Assembly: GCA_900548745.1 (NCBI GenBank)
Contig: URLQ01000064.1
Span: 1-15,032, forward strand
DNA: 15,032 nt
Source of the DNA: an uncultured Prevotella sp.
Lineage (GTDB): Bacteria > Bacteroidota > Bacteroidia > Bacteroidales > Bacteroidaceae
Direction of reading: 5' to 3'
In this document: positions 1-6,026 of the stretch, one piece after another
How positions within the stretch are numbered: the first letter of the stretch is position 1
How the letters are laid out: every line of letters starts with the position of its first letter
Position numbers and translations under genes: made by a program
Notes under the pieces: model-generated
The model's database searches: none
What the model was told of the DNA's origin: nothing
The model's input: only the letters and a program-made list of their open reading frames with translations

Positions 1-9
1 GCTGCCTGA

Positions 10-546
10 TACCGCTGGGTAGAATATCACAAGTGGAAGTTCAAGGCACGCACCTTCACGGCACTCACCAACGGACAGAAGTGTCTCGTGCTGATGGCAC
101 GTGCAGAGATGGGACTCCTCGGTTCGTACAACAAACATAAGAAATCACCGTTCGAGACATACTATGTCGGTGGTGACGGTATGAGTGGTTATTCTTCAGG
201 CTATGCAGAAGAGACTATCGGACTCCGTGGATATGAGAACGGTACGGTAGGTTACAACAGCTATGCTTACGACCGCTTCACTATGGAGCTGCGCTATCCG
301 TTCCTACTCGGCAATACAACCATCTACGGACTCACATTCCTTGAGGCTGGTAACGCATGGAGCGACACAAAGAAGTTCAATCCTTTCGACATGAAGCGTT
401 CAGGAGGTATCGGTGTCAGAATCTTCTTGCCTATGGTAGGACTGATGGGTATCGACTGGGCTTATGGCTTCGACAAGGTTCTTAACGGAAGCTCTTACAA
501 GAGAGGTGGCTCACAGTTCCACTTCATACTTGGACAGGAGTTCTAA
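10..546 (+). CDS. bamA: BamA outer-membrane assembly factor, C-terminal part (partial)
   Basis: This is the 3' end of the gene for BamA (Omp85/YaeT), the barrel that inserts outer-membrane proteins. About 178 residues of the C-terminal barrel are visible, from YRWVEYHKWKFK to the terminal Phe of GQEF; a final aromatic residue is typical of beta-barrel proteins. The stretches VGGDGMSGY and IGLRGYEN (the latter holding the conserved RGY of lid loop 6), then FLEAGNAW and a GIGVRIFLP-type strand, are the usual order in Omp85 barrels. The rest of the gene, with the POTRA domains, would lie before the window. Reading this frame back, an in-frame TGA stands at positions 7-9, so the frame is not open to the window edge; a sequencing or assembly error, or a frameshift, is possible. 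The ompH gene starts 17 bases after the stop, so they are probably co-transcribed. Family assignment is confident; intactness is unknown. Confidence 0.9.
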   Translation, partial: YRWVEYHKWKFKARTFTALTNGQKCLVLMARAEMGLLGSYNKHKKSPFETYYVGGDGMSGYSSGYAEETIGLRGYENGTVGYNSYAYDRFTMELRYPFLLGNTTIYGLTFLEAGNAWSDTKKFNPFDMKRSGGIGVRIFLPMVGLMGIDWAYGFDKVLNGSSYKRGGSQFHFILGQEF

Positions 547-563
547 ACAGAAAAATAAAGAAA

Positions 564-1079
564 ATGAAGAAATTATTGATTATCGCAGTGATGCTGGTGT
601 CAGCATTGGGAATGAGCGCACAGAAGTTTGCTCTCATCGACATGGAATATATCCTGAAGAATATTCCGGCATACGAACGTGCCAACGAACAGCTCTCGCA
701 GGTGGCAAAGAAATGGCAGGCAGAGGTGGACGCTATAGGCACAGAAGTACAGACGATGTACAAGAACTACCAGAACGAGTCTGTCTTCCTCTCGCAGGAA
801 CAGAAGAAGGCACGTCAGGAAGAGATACTCACAAAGGAGAAAGAAGCCAGCGAACTGAAGAAGAAATACTTCGGTCCGGAGGGTGAGCTATACAAGAAAC
901 GCACCAGTCTGATGACACCTATACAGGAAGAGATATACAATGCCGTGAAGGACATCAGCGACTTGCGTGGCTATTCGCTCGTACTTGACAGAGCGTCAGA
1001 CACCGGCATCATATTTGCTTCTCCAAAGGTAGATATAAGCAATGAAGTACTTACGAAGTTGGGATATTCTTCAAATTAA
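564..1079 (+). CDS. OmpH/Skp family periplasmic chaperone, first copy
   Basis: This encodes a 171-residue Skp-like (OmpH) chaperone, which as a family binds unfolded outer-membrane proteins in the periplasm and hands them to BamA. Residues 1-19 are a signal peptide (MKKLL then a hydrophobic core, ending MSA before Gln20). The mature start KFALIDMEYILKNIP is the usual OmpH opening strand (a 'G/A-hID' type motif). Residues about 40-115 are a charged helical region rich in Glu, Lys and Gln, expected to form the coiled-coil tentacle. The C-terminal part (GYSLVLDRASDTGIIFASP) is the second body strand pair, where the family usually has a 'hD.s....i.y' pattern. It lies 17 bases after bamA and is probably in the same transcript. 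It is the first of three tandem, quite diverged paralogues. Length is normal for the family. Confidence 0.93.
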   Translation: MKKLLIIAVMLVSALGMSAQKFALIDMEYILKNIPAYERANEQLSQVAKKWQAEVDAIGTEVQTMYKNYQNESVFLSQEQKKARQEEILTKEKEASELKKKYFGPEGELYKKRTSLMTPIQEEIYNAVKDISDLRGYSLVLDRASDTGIIFASPKVDISNEVLTKLGYSSN

Positions 1080-1111
1080 TTTGTAGGTAAGAAAAAAACA
1101 TATTACATTTG
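1080..1111 (+). promoter_or_regulatory. Bacteroidetes-type promoter for the second ompH gene
   Basis: A -33 box TTTG (1080-1083) and a -7 box TACATTTG (1104-1111) are separated by 20 bases, matching the known Bacteroides sigma-ABfr consensus TTTG-N19-21-TAnnTTTG. The -33 box starts directly after the stop codon of the first ompH gene. Transcription would begin around 1116-1119, about 95 bases before the second ompH start codon, so copies 2 and 3 could be made independently of bamA. Confidence 0.7.
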
Positions 1112-1117
1112 CAGACC

Positions 1118-1150
1118 GATTGCCACCTATATATATATAATGTGGCAGTC
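1118..1150 (+). promoter_or_regulatory. Predicted 5'-end stem-loop in the ompH2 leader
   Basis: GATTGCCAC (1118-1126) pairs with GTGGCAGTC (1142-1150): nine base pairs including one G-U. The enclosed alternating TATA run can extend the helix. It begins where the promoter at 1080-1111 should start transcription, so the mRNA would begin with a hairpin. Such 5'-terminal stems are known to slow mRNA decay (for example E. coli ompA); that role here is inferred. No T tract follows it, so it does not look like a terminator. Confidence 0.5.
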
Positions 1151-1212
1151 TTGCAGTTGGAAAGCAAAAGGGAGAAAGAATATTATTAATAACATAACAA
1201 ATAAACAAGAAA

Positions 1213-1713
1213 ATGAAGAAACTGATTTTGATGTTGATGCTGTTTGCTCCTATGGCAACTTTCGCTCAGAAGTTCGGACACGTCAACGCACAGGCTGTTA
1301 TGGAAAGCCTGCCGGATTTTATTAAGGCTCGTGCTGAGGTTGAAGGACAGGCAAAGGCTTACGACAACGACCTGAAGGCTATGCAGGATGAAATCCAGAA
1401 GAAGTACGACGAGTACGACAAGACAAAGGCTACAATGAACGAGACAAAGCGCAATGAGACCGAGGCAAGCATCCAGCAGCTCATGCAGAAGTTCCAGCAG
1501 GCACAGCAGGACAACAGCCAGGCTTTGCAGAAGCTCCAGAACGAGAAGATGCAGCCTATCGTGACAAAGCTCCAGACTGCTATCAAGAATGTCGGCAAGG
1601 CTGGCGGATATGTTTATATCATGGACCTTTCAAGTGGCATTCCTTATATCAGCGATACTCTCAGCAAGGATGTTACAGCAGAGGTTAAGGCTGAAATCAA
1701 CAAGCTGAAGTAA
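1213..1713 (+). CDS. OmpH/Skp family periplasmic chaperone, second copy
   Basis: This encodes a 166-residue Skp/OmpH chaperone. Residues 1-18 form the signal peptide (MKKLILMLML core, ending ATFA before Gln19). The mature protein opens with KFGHVNAQAVMESLPDF, a clear OmpH motif. A long helical stretch follows (about residues 38-125), rich in Lys, Gln, Glu and Met and lacking proline, consistent with the coiled-coil arms that cage client proteins. The C-terminal body strands include GGYVYIMDLSSGIPYI, where 'YI-D-S-G-IPYI' is characteristic. It has its own promoter and a 5' stem-loop upstream, and a terminator-like hairpin after it, so it may be the most independently controlled of the three copies. 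The start codon was chosen because the signal peptide begins there; no Shine-Dalgarno sequence is seen, as is usual in this phylum. Confidence 0.94.
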   Translation: MKKLILMLMLFAPMATFAQKFGHVNAQAVMESLPDFIKARAEVEGQAKAYDNDLKAMQDEIQKKYDEYDKTKATMNETKRNETEASIQQLMQKFQQAQQDNSQALQKLQNEKMQPIVTKLQTAIKNVGKAGGYVYIMDLSSGIPYISDTLSKDVTAEVKAEINKLK

Positions 1714-1756
1714 TAGATGTACAAACGGTATATTGACAGACGTATATCATACGGAG

Positions 1757-1810
1757 TGTGTCAAAAGTAAGGGATTGCGCTTGATGGCTCCTTGCTTTTG
1801 ACACATTTTG
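1757..1810 (+). terminator. Terminator-like hairpin between ompH2 and ompH3
   Basis: TGTGTCAAAAGTAAGG (1757-1772) pairs with CCTTGCTTTTGACACA (1790-1805), 16 base pairs with one G-U, around a 17-base loop. A T-rich stretch (TTTTGCTTTTAA) follows directly. This fits an intrinsic terminator or attenuator. It would separate ompH2 from ompH3 and murI, although no convincing promoter was found before ompH3, so partial read-through is likely. Confidence 0.6.
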
Positions 1811-1835
1811 CTTTTAAGGGTATTATTATAAACGA

Positions 1836-2354
1836 ATGAAGACAGACAGTATGAAGAAGACAATCGTAGCGTTGCTCATGGCGGTAGTATCATTTGCCGC
1901 TAACGCACAGGATTTCAAGTTCGCCTATTTCAGTTTCGATACAGCTCTTAAGTCTATGCCCGACTATGGACTGGCACTTGCCAACATAGACAAGCTGCGC
2001 ACACAGTATGATGCAGAACTGAAGCGGGCGGAGAAGGAGTTCAATACCAAATATGAAGATTTCCTTGAGAACCAGCGTGCCATGGATCCAGTAATCCTTG
2101 ACAAGCGACAGGCAGAGCTACAGGAACTCCTTCATAAGAACCTCAAGTTCAAGGACGAGGCAAACCGTTTGCTCGCCCAGGCAGAGAACGATGCCTATGG
2201 TCCGCTGAAGGCAAAGGTGCGCGAGGCTGTTAAGAAGATTGGTGCAGAACGTGGTTATGCGTTCGTCCTGAATACCGACGGTGAGGCTTGTCCGTATGTG
2301 GACAGCACCAAGGGGGACGACATCAATATCCTCGTTGCCGACGCTTTAAAATAA
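1836..2354 (+). CDS. OmpH/Skp family periplasmic chaperone, third copy
   Basis: This encodes a 172-residue Skp/OmpH chaperone, or 167 residues if translation starts at the second ATG (1851). The later start would give MKKTIVALLM, matching the openings of the two upstream paralogues; both starts keep a signal peptide ending ANA before Gln. The mature N-terminus (DFKFAYFSFDTALKSMPDY) carries the OmpH opening motif, though with Phe-Ser-Phe where the others have Ile-Asp-Met or Val-Asn-Ala. A charged helical region follows (KRAEKEFNTKYEDFLENQR onward), then body strands with ERGYAFVLNTDG and CPYVD. A Cys near the C-terminus (in EACPYVD) has no counterpart in the other two copies. It lies 26 bases before murI and is probably co-transcribed with it. 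No clear promoter of its own was seen. Confidence 0.92.
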   Translation: MKTDSMKKTIVALLMAVVSFAANAQDFKFAYFSFDTALKSMPDYGLALANIDKLRTQYDAELKRAEKEFNTKYEDFLENQRAMDPVILDKRQAELQELLHKNLKFKDEANRLLAQAENDAYGPLKAKVREAVKKIGAERGYAFVLNTDGEACPYVDSTKGDDINILVADALK

Positions 2355-2380
2355 AAGCTAACATCTAAATATCCTGCATT

Positions 2381-3217
2381 ATGAAACTTTTGGAATCTCC
2401 AGGTCCTATTGGAGTGTTTGACTCCGGTTACGGAGGTCTGACAATACTTCATCAGATGAGGCAGCTTATGCCGCAGTACGATTATCTGTATCTCGGCGAC
2501 AATGCAAGAGCACCATACGGACCACGCTCTTTTGATATAGTATATCAGTTTACGAGAGAAGCCGTAATGAAACTCTTTGACCTTGGCTGTCATCTCGTGA
2601 TTTTAGCCTGCAATACGGCATCGGCAAAGGCACTGCGCACTATACAGCAGAACGACCTTCCGGGTATCGACCCCAAGAGACGAGTGCTCGGAGTTATACG
2701 TCCTACGGCAGAATGTATCGGACATATCACGCAGAGCCGCCATGTTGGTATCTTTGCCACGGTGGGAACGATAAAGAGTGAGAGCTATGTGCTGGAGATC
2801 CAGAAGCTGTATCCGGACATTACTGTCACGGGAGAGCCATGCCCTATGTGGGTTCCGCTGATAGAAAACAACGAATATGACAGTCCGGGAGCCGACTACT
2901 TCGTGGAGAAGCGCATTGGTAATCTGATGCGTCGCGACCCGAAGATAGATTCCATTATCCTTGGATGCACCCACTATCCGCTGCTGCTTAACAAGATTCT
3001 GAAGTATGTGCCTCGTGGAGTGAAAATCATTCCCCAGGGCGAATACGTGGCAAATAGTCTGAAGGATTATATGGTTCGTCATCCGGAGATAGATGTCAAA
3101 TGCTCTAAAGGAGGCAGATGCCATTATATGACAACAGAGAGTGTGGATAAATTCAGTGAGTCGGCACAGCTCTTCTTGCATGAGACGGTGGATGTGGAAC
3201 AGGTGACACTTGAATAA
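2381..3217 (+). CDS. murI: Glutamate racemase
   Basis: MurI (278 residues) interconverts L- and D-glutamate in the cytoplasm without a cofactor and supplies D-Glu for the peptidoglycan stem peptide. The family landmarks are in place: GVFDSGYGGLT at residues 11-21 with the catalytic-site Asp14-Ser15, the LGDNARAPYG loop (39-47), the first catalytic cysteine Cys77 in ACNTASA, and the second, Cys196, in LGCTHYPLL with His198. Length is normal (about 260-280). It follows the third ompH by 26 bases, and pairing of ompH genes with murI downstream of bamA is a recurrent Bacteroidetes arrangement. A hairpin overlapping the last codons, followed by seven T's, probably ends the transcript. Ile107-Arg108-Pro109 stands where many homologues have GVIEPG; this looks like lineage variation rather than damage. 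Confidence 0.97.
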   Translation: MKLLESPGPIGVFDSGYGGLTILHQMRQLMPQYDYLYLGDNARAPYGPRSFDIVYQFTREAVMKLFDLGCHLVILACNTASAKALRTIQQNDLPGIDPKRRVLGVIRPTAECIGHITQSRHVGIFATVGTIKSESYVLEIQKLYPDITVTGEPCPMWVPLIENNEYDSPGADYFVEKRIGNLMRRDPKIDSIILGCTHYPLLLNKILKYVPRGVKIIPQGEYVANSLKDYMVRHPEIDVKCSKGGRCHYMTTESVDKFSESAQLFLHETVDVEQVTLE

Positions 3218-3238
3218 ACAGGCTTGTTCCATTTTTTT
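3196..3238 (+). terminator. Intrinsic terminator after murI
   Basis: GGAACAGG (3196-3203) pairs with CTTGTTCC (3223-3230), eight base pairs with one G-U, followed by a run of seven T's (3232-3238). The left arm lies inside the last codons of murI. The loop is long (19 bases), so strength is uncertain, but stem plus T run is the intrinsic-terminator layout. Confidence 0.6.
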
Positions 3239-3377
3239 AAGATGGAAACCATAGTTTGTAAAGTCAACTTGACAACAATATCAATAATACCACTAACAGA
3301 CACTGGTAAAGATTACGGAATATCAAATAATCATATTTTTTTATCAGTTAATATAGCCGGAACGGCGGTTTTGTAAA

Positions 3378-3385
3378 TAACTTTG
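3378..3385 (+). promoter_or_regulatory. Probable promoter -7 box for the pseudouridine synthase gene
   Basis: TAACTTTG matches the Bacteroidetes -7 consensus TAnnTTTG, but no TTTG is found 19-21 bases upstream. Transcription from here would give a leader of about 150 bases before the start codon at 3545, which contains a predicted two-level fold. The 3240-3377 stretch before it is AT-rich and nothing else was recognised in it. Confidence 0.5.
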
Positions 3386-3452
3386 CAGTGCAAAAAACGT
3401 AATAAGGTCTCTCTTTACAAGATGGAGATTCTACATAAGTTATTGTTAGTTA

Positions 3453-3538
3453 GTATTAATTGAGCGGAGAAAGCATGTGTGGCTTGGGTGAAGTCGTGCA
3501 TGCTTATTTTCTTATCATCTTTCAATTATGTTTAATAC
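3453..3538 (+). promoter_or_regulatory. Predicted structured leader before the pseudouridine synthase
   Basis: An outer helix pairs GTATTAA (3453-3459) with TTAATAC (3532-3538) and continues, after a bulge, with TTGA (3460-3463) against TCAA (3522-3525). It encloses an inner hairpin AAGCATG (3471-3477) / CATGCTT (3499-3505), itself followed by ATTTTCTT. The fold ends six bases before the ATG at 3545. It matches no riboswitch class known to the annotator. It could be a translational control element, an attenuator, or chance pairing in AT-rich DNA. Confidence 0.35.
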
Positions 3539-3544
3539 TGAATT

Positions 3545-5164
3545 ATGAAGACATTATTCCATTTGCTTGATACATGTATTGTACCCCCAAAGCGTTTTAC
3601 TTATCCTTTCAACTATACTCCCCATCCGCTGTGTATCCAGGCAGCCGAAGAGGTGCAAGAGTATGTGAAGAGTCGGGACGCTTGGAAAGAAGAGGTCGAC
3701 AATGGGAAAATGTTCGGTGTGCTTGTCGTGAGGGACGAGCATCAGCAGTTGGGATTCCTTGCAGCCTATTCTGGACTGTTGGATGGAAAGAACGATTGGG
3801 AATATTTTGTACCTTCCGTTTTTGACTGCATACAGCCCGACGGTTATTTCAAAATCCACGAGAGAGAGATAAGTCGTGTGAACGAAGAGATAAAGCGGCT
3901 GGAGCAGGATGACGAGCTTAGATGCCGTAAAGAAGCGTTGGCAGAAACCAAACAGCAGGCGGAAACCGAGATAAATGATTATAGGGAACAGATGCGCCAG
4001 TCAAAGCAAAACCGTGACAAGGCGCGAGCGGATAGTATTTTTGCTCCCGAAGAGGAGAAGTCTTTTGAGAGGGAGAGTCAGTTTCAGAAGGCAGAACTGA
4101 GAAGGATAAAGAAGCGTTGGACAGAGAATATCGAAGTGGCGGCAACCGCTCTTGAGGAGAAGGAAGAAGAGATAAGAATGTTGAAGAGACAGAGGAAAGA
4201 CATGTCAGACTGTCTTCAGCAATGGCTCTTCTCGCAATATAACATGCACAATGCAAGAGGCGAGACACGTAAACTGACGGAGATATTCAAGGCTACTCCG
4301 CAGGGAGTGCCACCATCGGGGGCAGGAGACTGCTGTGCACCTAAGCTGCTTCAGTATGCATACCTTAATAATATGACTCCTATATGTATGGCGGAGTTCT
4401 GGTGGGGGCGGTCTCCCAAGACGGAGATTCGTCATCATCTTCATTATTATCCCGCTTGCCGCAGTAAGTGCAAGCCCATACTTGGCTTTATGATGCAAGG
4501 ACTTGATGTAGACCCCGACCCGCACGACGGTGATAATGACAACGAAGAATTAAAGGTCGTCTATGTTGACGATTACATCATTGTAGTAAGTAAGCCTTCG
4601 GGAATGTTGTCTATGCCGGGACTGATAAACAGAAGATGCGTGGCGGATGTATTGGAAGAACAATTCGGCAATGGATACTATATGCCTGCCCATCGGCTTG
4701 ATATGGATACCAGCGGACTGCTCGTTGTGGCACGCTCAGAGAATGTCCTGAGGAATCTTCACGAACAGTTTGCCGGACGGAATGTAAGGAAACGCTATGG
4801 TGCCGTGCTTGATGGCATGGCAGATGTACAGAAGCATGGCTTCATCCGTCTGCCGTTGTCGCCAGACCAGAACGACCGTCCTCGTCAGATTGTGGATTAT
4901 GCCAACGGCAAACCAGCCGTTACGGAGTATGAGATAGAAAGGACAGAAAAGGGCAAGACGTATATAAAGCTCTTCCCCCATACCGGCAGGACGCATCAGT
5001 TGAGAGTACATTGCGCCCATGCCGACGGACTTGCCCTGCCTATCGTCGGTGACCCTCTATATGGGCATCCTTCCGATTCGCGCCTTATGCTGCATGCGGA
5101 GCATATCGTTTTCAGACATCCTGTGACAGGAAAGAAGCTTGTGTTTACCGAAGAGTTGTGGTAA
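3545..5164 (+). CDS. RluA-family RNA pseudouridine synthase with long N-terminal extension
   Basis: This cytoplasmic enzyme (539 residues) is predicted to isomerise specific uridines in rRNA or tRNA to pseudouridine; the target base cannot be read from sequence. The catalytic domain fills roughly residues 335-539: VVSKPSGMLSMPG (motif I), HRLDMDTSG at 383-391 with catalytic Asp386 (motif II), and GRTHQLRVH from 481 (motif III). The N-terminal 330 residues are not part of the core. They contain an opening segment with FTYPFNYTPHPL, a charged coiled coil (about 104-225), and a conserved-looking block with GDCCAPKLLQYAY (Cys263, Cys264), AEFWWG and YPACRSKC (Cys305, Cys309). Long RluA-like proteins with this layout are known in several phyla (general recollection), so it is probably not a recent fusion. 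It stands alone, with its own promoter and a structured leader. Confidence 0.92.
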   Translation: MKTLFHLLDTCIVPPKRFTYPFNYTPHPLCIQAAEEVQEYVKSRDAWKEEVDNGKMFGVLVVRDEHQQLGFLAAYSGLLDGKNDWEYFVPSVFDCIQPDGYFKIHEREISRVNEEIKRLEQDDELRCRKEALAETKQQAETEINDYREQMRQSKQNRDKARADSIFAPEEEKSFERESQFQKAELRRIKKRWTENIEVAATALEEKEEEIRMLKRQRKDMSDCLQQWLFSQYNMHNARGETRKLTEIFKATPQGVPPSGAGDCCAPKLLQYAYLNNMTPICMAEFWWGRSPKTEIRHHLHYYPACRSKCKPILGFMMQGLDVDPDPHDGDNDNEELKVVYVDDYIIVVSKPSGMLSMPGLINRRCVADVLEEQFGNGYYMPAHRLDMDTSGLLVVARSENVLRNLHEQFAGRNVRKRYGAVLDGMADVQKHGFIRLPLSPDQNDRPRQIVDYANGKPAVTEYEIERTEKGKTYIKLFPHTGRTHQLRVHCAHADGLALPIVGDPLYGHPSDSRLMLHAEHIVFRHPVTGKKLVFTEELW

Positions 5165-5197
5165 TAAAAGTTATCATTATTCACGAAATTTATATTT

Positions 5198-5243
5198 CAA
5201 TAGAAAAAAACAATCAAGCTTTACTTTGACCCAATAGAAAAAA
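5198..5243 (+). repeat. Pair of 12-bp direct repeats flanking the rubrerythrin -33 box
   Basis: CAATAGAAAAAA occurs at 5198-5209 and again at 5232-5243, 34 bases apart. The first copy lies upstream of the -33 box and the second in the spacer between the -33 and -7 boxes. Placement suggests binding sites for a regulator, but the repeats are A-rich and could be coincidental. Confidence 0.4.
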
Positions 5244-5255
5244 TCTCTAACTTTG
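5225..5255 (+). promoter_or_regulatory. Consensus Bacteroidetes promoter for rubrerythrin
   Basis: TTTG (5225-5228), a 19-base spacer, and TAACTTTG (5248-5255) match the full consensus for the primary sigma factor of Bacteroides. Transcription would start near 5260-5263, giving a leader of roughly 95 bases. This is the best-matching promoter in the window, suiting a strongly expressed oxygen-defence gene. Confidence 0.8.
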
Positions 5256-5283
5256 CATCAGAGAAGAAGGAAAACACATTATT

Positions 5284-5334
5284 CCCCCAGGGGGTAAAGA
5301 AATAATGCAAGGAGGTCCTTCATATATAATATAA
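5284..5334 (+). promoter_or_regulatory. Rubrerythrin leader with palindromes, a buried SD-like motif and a tiny ORF
   Basis: The leader carries the palindrome CCCCCAGGGGG (5284-5294) and AAGGAGGTCCTT (5309-5320), whose arms AAGGA and TCCTT pair. The second contains AGGAGGT, an almost perfect anti-Shine-Dalgarno match, yet lies about 40 bases before the rubrerythrin start and so cannot position it. An ATG at 5305 opens a nine-codon frame (MQGGPSYII) ending at 5334. Whether this is translated or regulatory is unknown. Confidence 0.3.
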
Positions 5335-5356
5335 ATCATTATAAAACAAAGACATT

Positions 5357-5911
5357 ATGAAGAAGAAATTTATTTGCACAGTATGTGGTTACGTTTATGA
5401 AGGTGATGCAGCTCCAGAGCAGTGCCCGGTATGTAAGGCTCCAGCATCAAAGTTCAAGGAACTGGTAGAAGGTGAGGAAGAGGATTTCGCAACAAAGCAT
5501 GAGCTTGGCGCAGCACGCAAAGAGGATGCCGACGCAGAGATGATCAAGGACCTTGAGACCCACTTCAATGGAGAGTGTGGCGAGGTTGGTATGTATCTCG
5601 CAATGAGCCGTCAGGCAGACCGTGAGGGCTATCCTGAAATAGCAGAGGCTTTCAAGCGCTATGCTTTCGAGGAGGCAGAGCACGCTTCTAAGTTCGCTGA
5701 GCTTCTTGGCGACGTGTTGAAAGATACAAAGAGCAACCTTGAGGCACGTATTGCTGCTGAGCGTGGTGCTTGTGCTGACAAGTTCCGCATTGCTCGCAAT
5801 GCAAAGGCTGCAGGTATGGATGCTACCCACGACACTGTTCACGAGATGGCAAAGGATGAGGCTCGCCACTGCGCAGGCTTCGAGGGACTGTACAAGAGAT
5901 ATTTCAAATAA
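5357..5911 (+). CDS. Reverse-type rubrerythrin (rubredoxin domain first)
   Basis: Rubrerythrins are non-haem di-iron peroxidases that reduce H2O2 (and in some cases O2) with electrons from NAD(P)H via partner proteins, protecting anaerobes in the cytoplasm. In this 184-residue protein the rubredoxin-type FeS4 domain comes first, with Cys7 and Cys10 (CTVC) and Cys23 and Cys26 (CPVC). The ferritin-like di-iron domain follows from about residue 55, with ligands in NGECGE (Glu73, Glu76), EEAEH (Glu105-108, His109), AAERG (Glu135) and DEARH (Glu168, His171). Classic rubrerythrin has the opposite domain order, so this belongs to the 'reverse rubrerythrin' type known from clostridia and other anaerobes. 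It is a single-gene unit with a consensus promoter and a strong stem-loop after it. Overproduction on oxygen exposure is expected from the family, not shown here. Confidence 0.95.
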   Translation: MKKKFICTVCGYVYEGDAAPEQCPVCKAPASKFKELVEGEEEDFATKHELGAARKEDADAEMIKDLETHFNGECGEVGMYLAMSRQADREGYPEIAEAFKRYAFEEAEHASKFAELLGDVLKDTKSNLEARIAAERGACADKFRIARNAKAAGMDATHDTVHEMAKDEARHCAGFEGLYKRYFK

Positions 5912-5934
5912 TCTTATTGTAGATTAAGATAAAC

Positions 5935-5987
5935 AGCATAAGAAAAGGCTTCCGCATGGATAATGTGCGGAAGCCTTTTCTTATGCT
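5935..5987. terminator. Strong stem-loop between convergent genes
   Basis: A perfect 22-bp stem is formed by 5935-5956 (AGCATAAGAAAAGGCTTCCG then CA) and 5966-5987, with a 9-base loop. The stem has a GC core (GGCTTCCGCA) and a base with an A run on one arm and a T run on the other, so on either strand it can end in a U-rich arm. It lies 23 bases after the rubrerythrin stop and about 40 bases beyond the stop of the converging lipoprotein gene; it is best read as a bidirectional terminator. Confidence 0.85.
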
Positions 5988-5988
5988 T

Positions 5989-6023
5989 TAACCCCAATCG
6001 GTCATTAGGTCGTTTGGGGGTTA
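5989..6023 (-). terminator. Second stem-loop directly after the lipoprotein gene
   Basis: TAACCCC (5989-5995) pairs with GGGGTTA (6017-6023), continuing past a one-base bulge with AA/TT and CG/CG pairs around a 10-base loop. On the minus strand it starts three bases after the stop codon of the lipoprotein gene. No T run follows on that strand, so it may protect the transcript's 3' end or help the neighbouring larger stem rather than terminate by itself. Confidence 0.45.
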
Positions 6024-6026
6024 GTC

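Noticed and set aside
464..886. 140-codon plus-strand frame spanning the end of bamA and ompH1
   Set aside because: It crosses two well-supported genes in another frame and its translation is Arg/Glu/Gly-rich without structure.
1127..1141. Alternating TA run as a phase-variable repeat
   Set aside because: It is short, non-coding, and best explained as part of the leader hairpin; it is not in a promoter spacer.
1757..1805. TGTGTCAAAAG inverted repeat as insertion-sequence ends
   Set aside because: There is only a 17-base loop between the arms, no transposase and no target-site duplication seen; a hairpin is the simpler reading.
2603..3232. 209-codon open frame antisense to murI
   Set aside because: murI has both catalytic cysteine motifs in the other direction; the antisense product has no recognisable features.
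3218..3544. Possible tRNA or small RNA gene after murI
   Set aside because: No cloverleaf or CCA end was found; the stretch is explained by a terminator, a -7 box and a leader fold.
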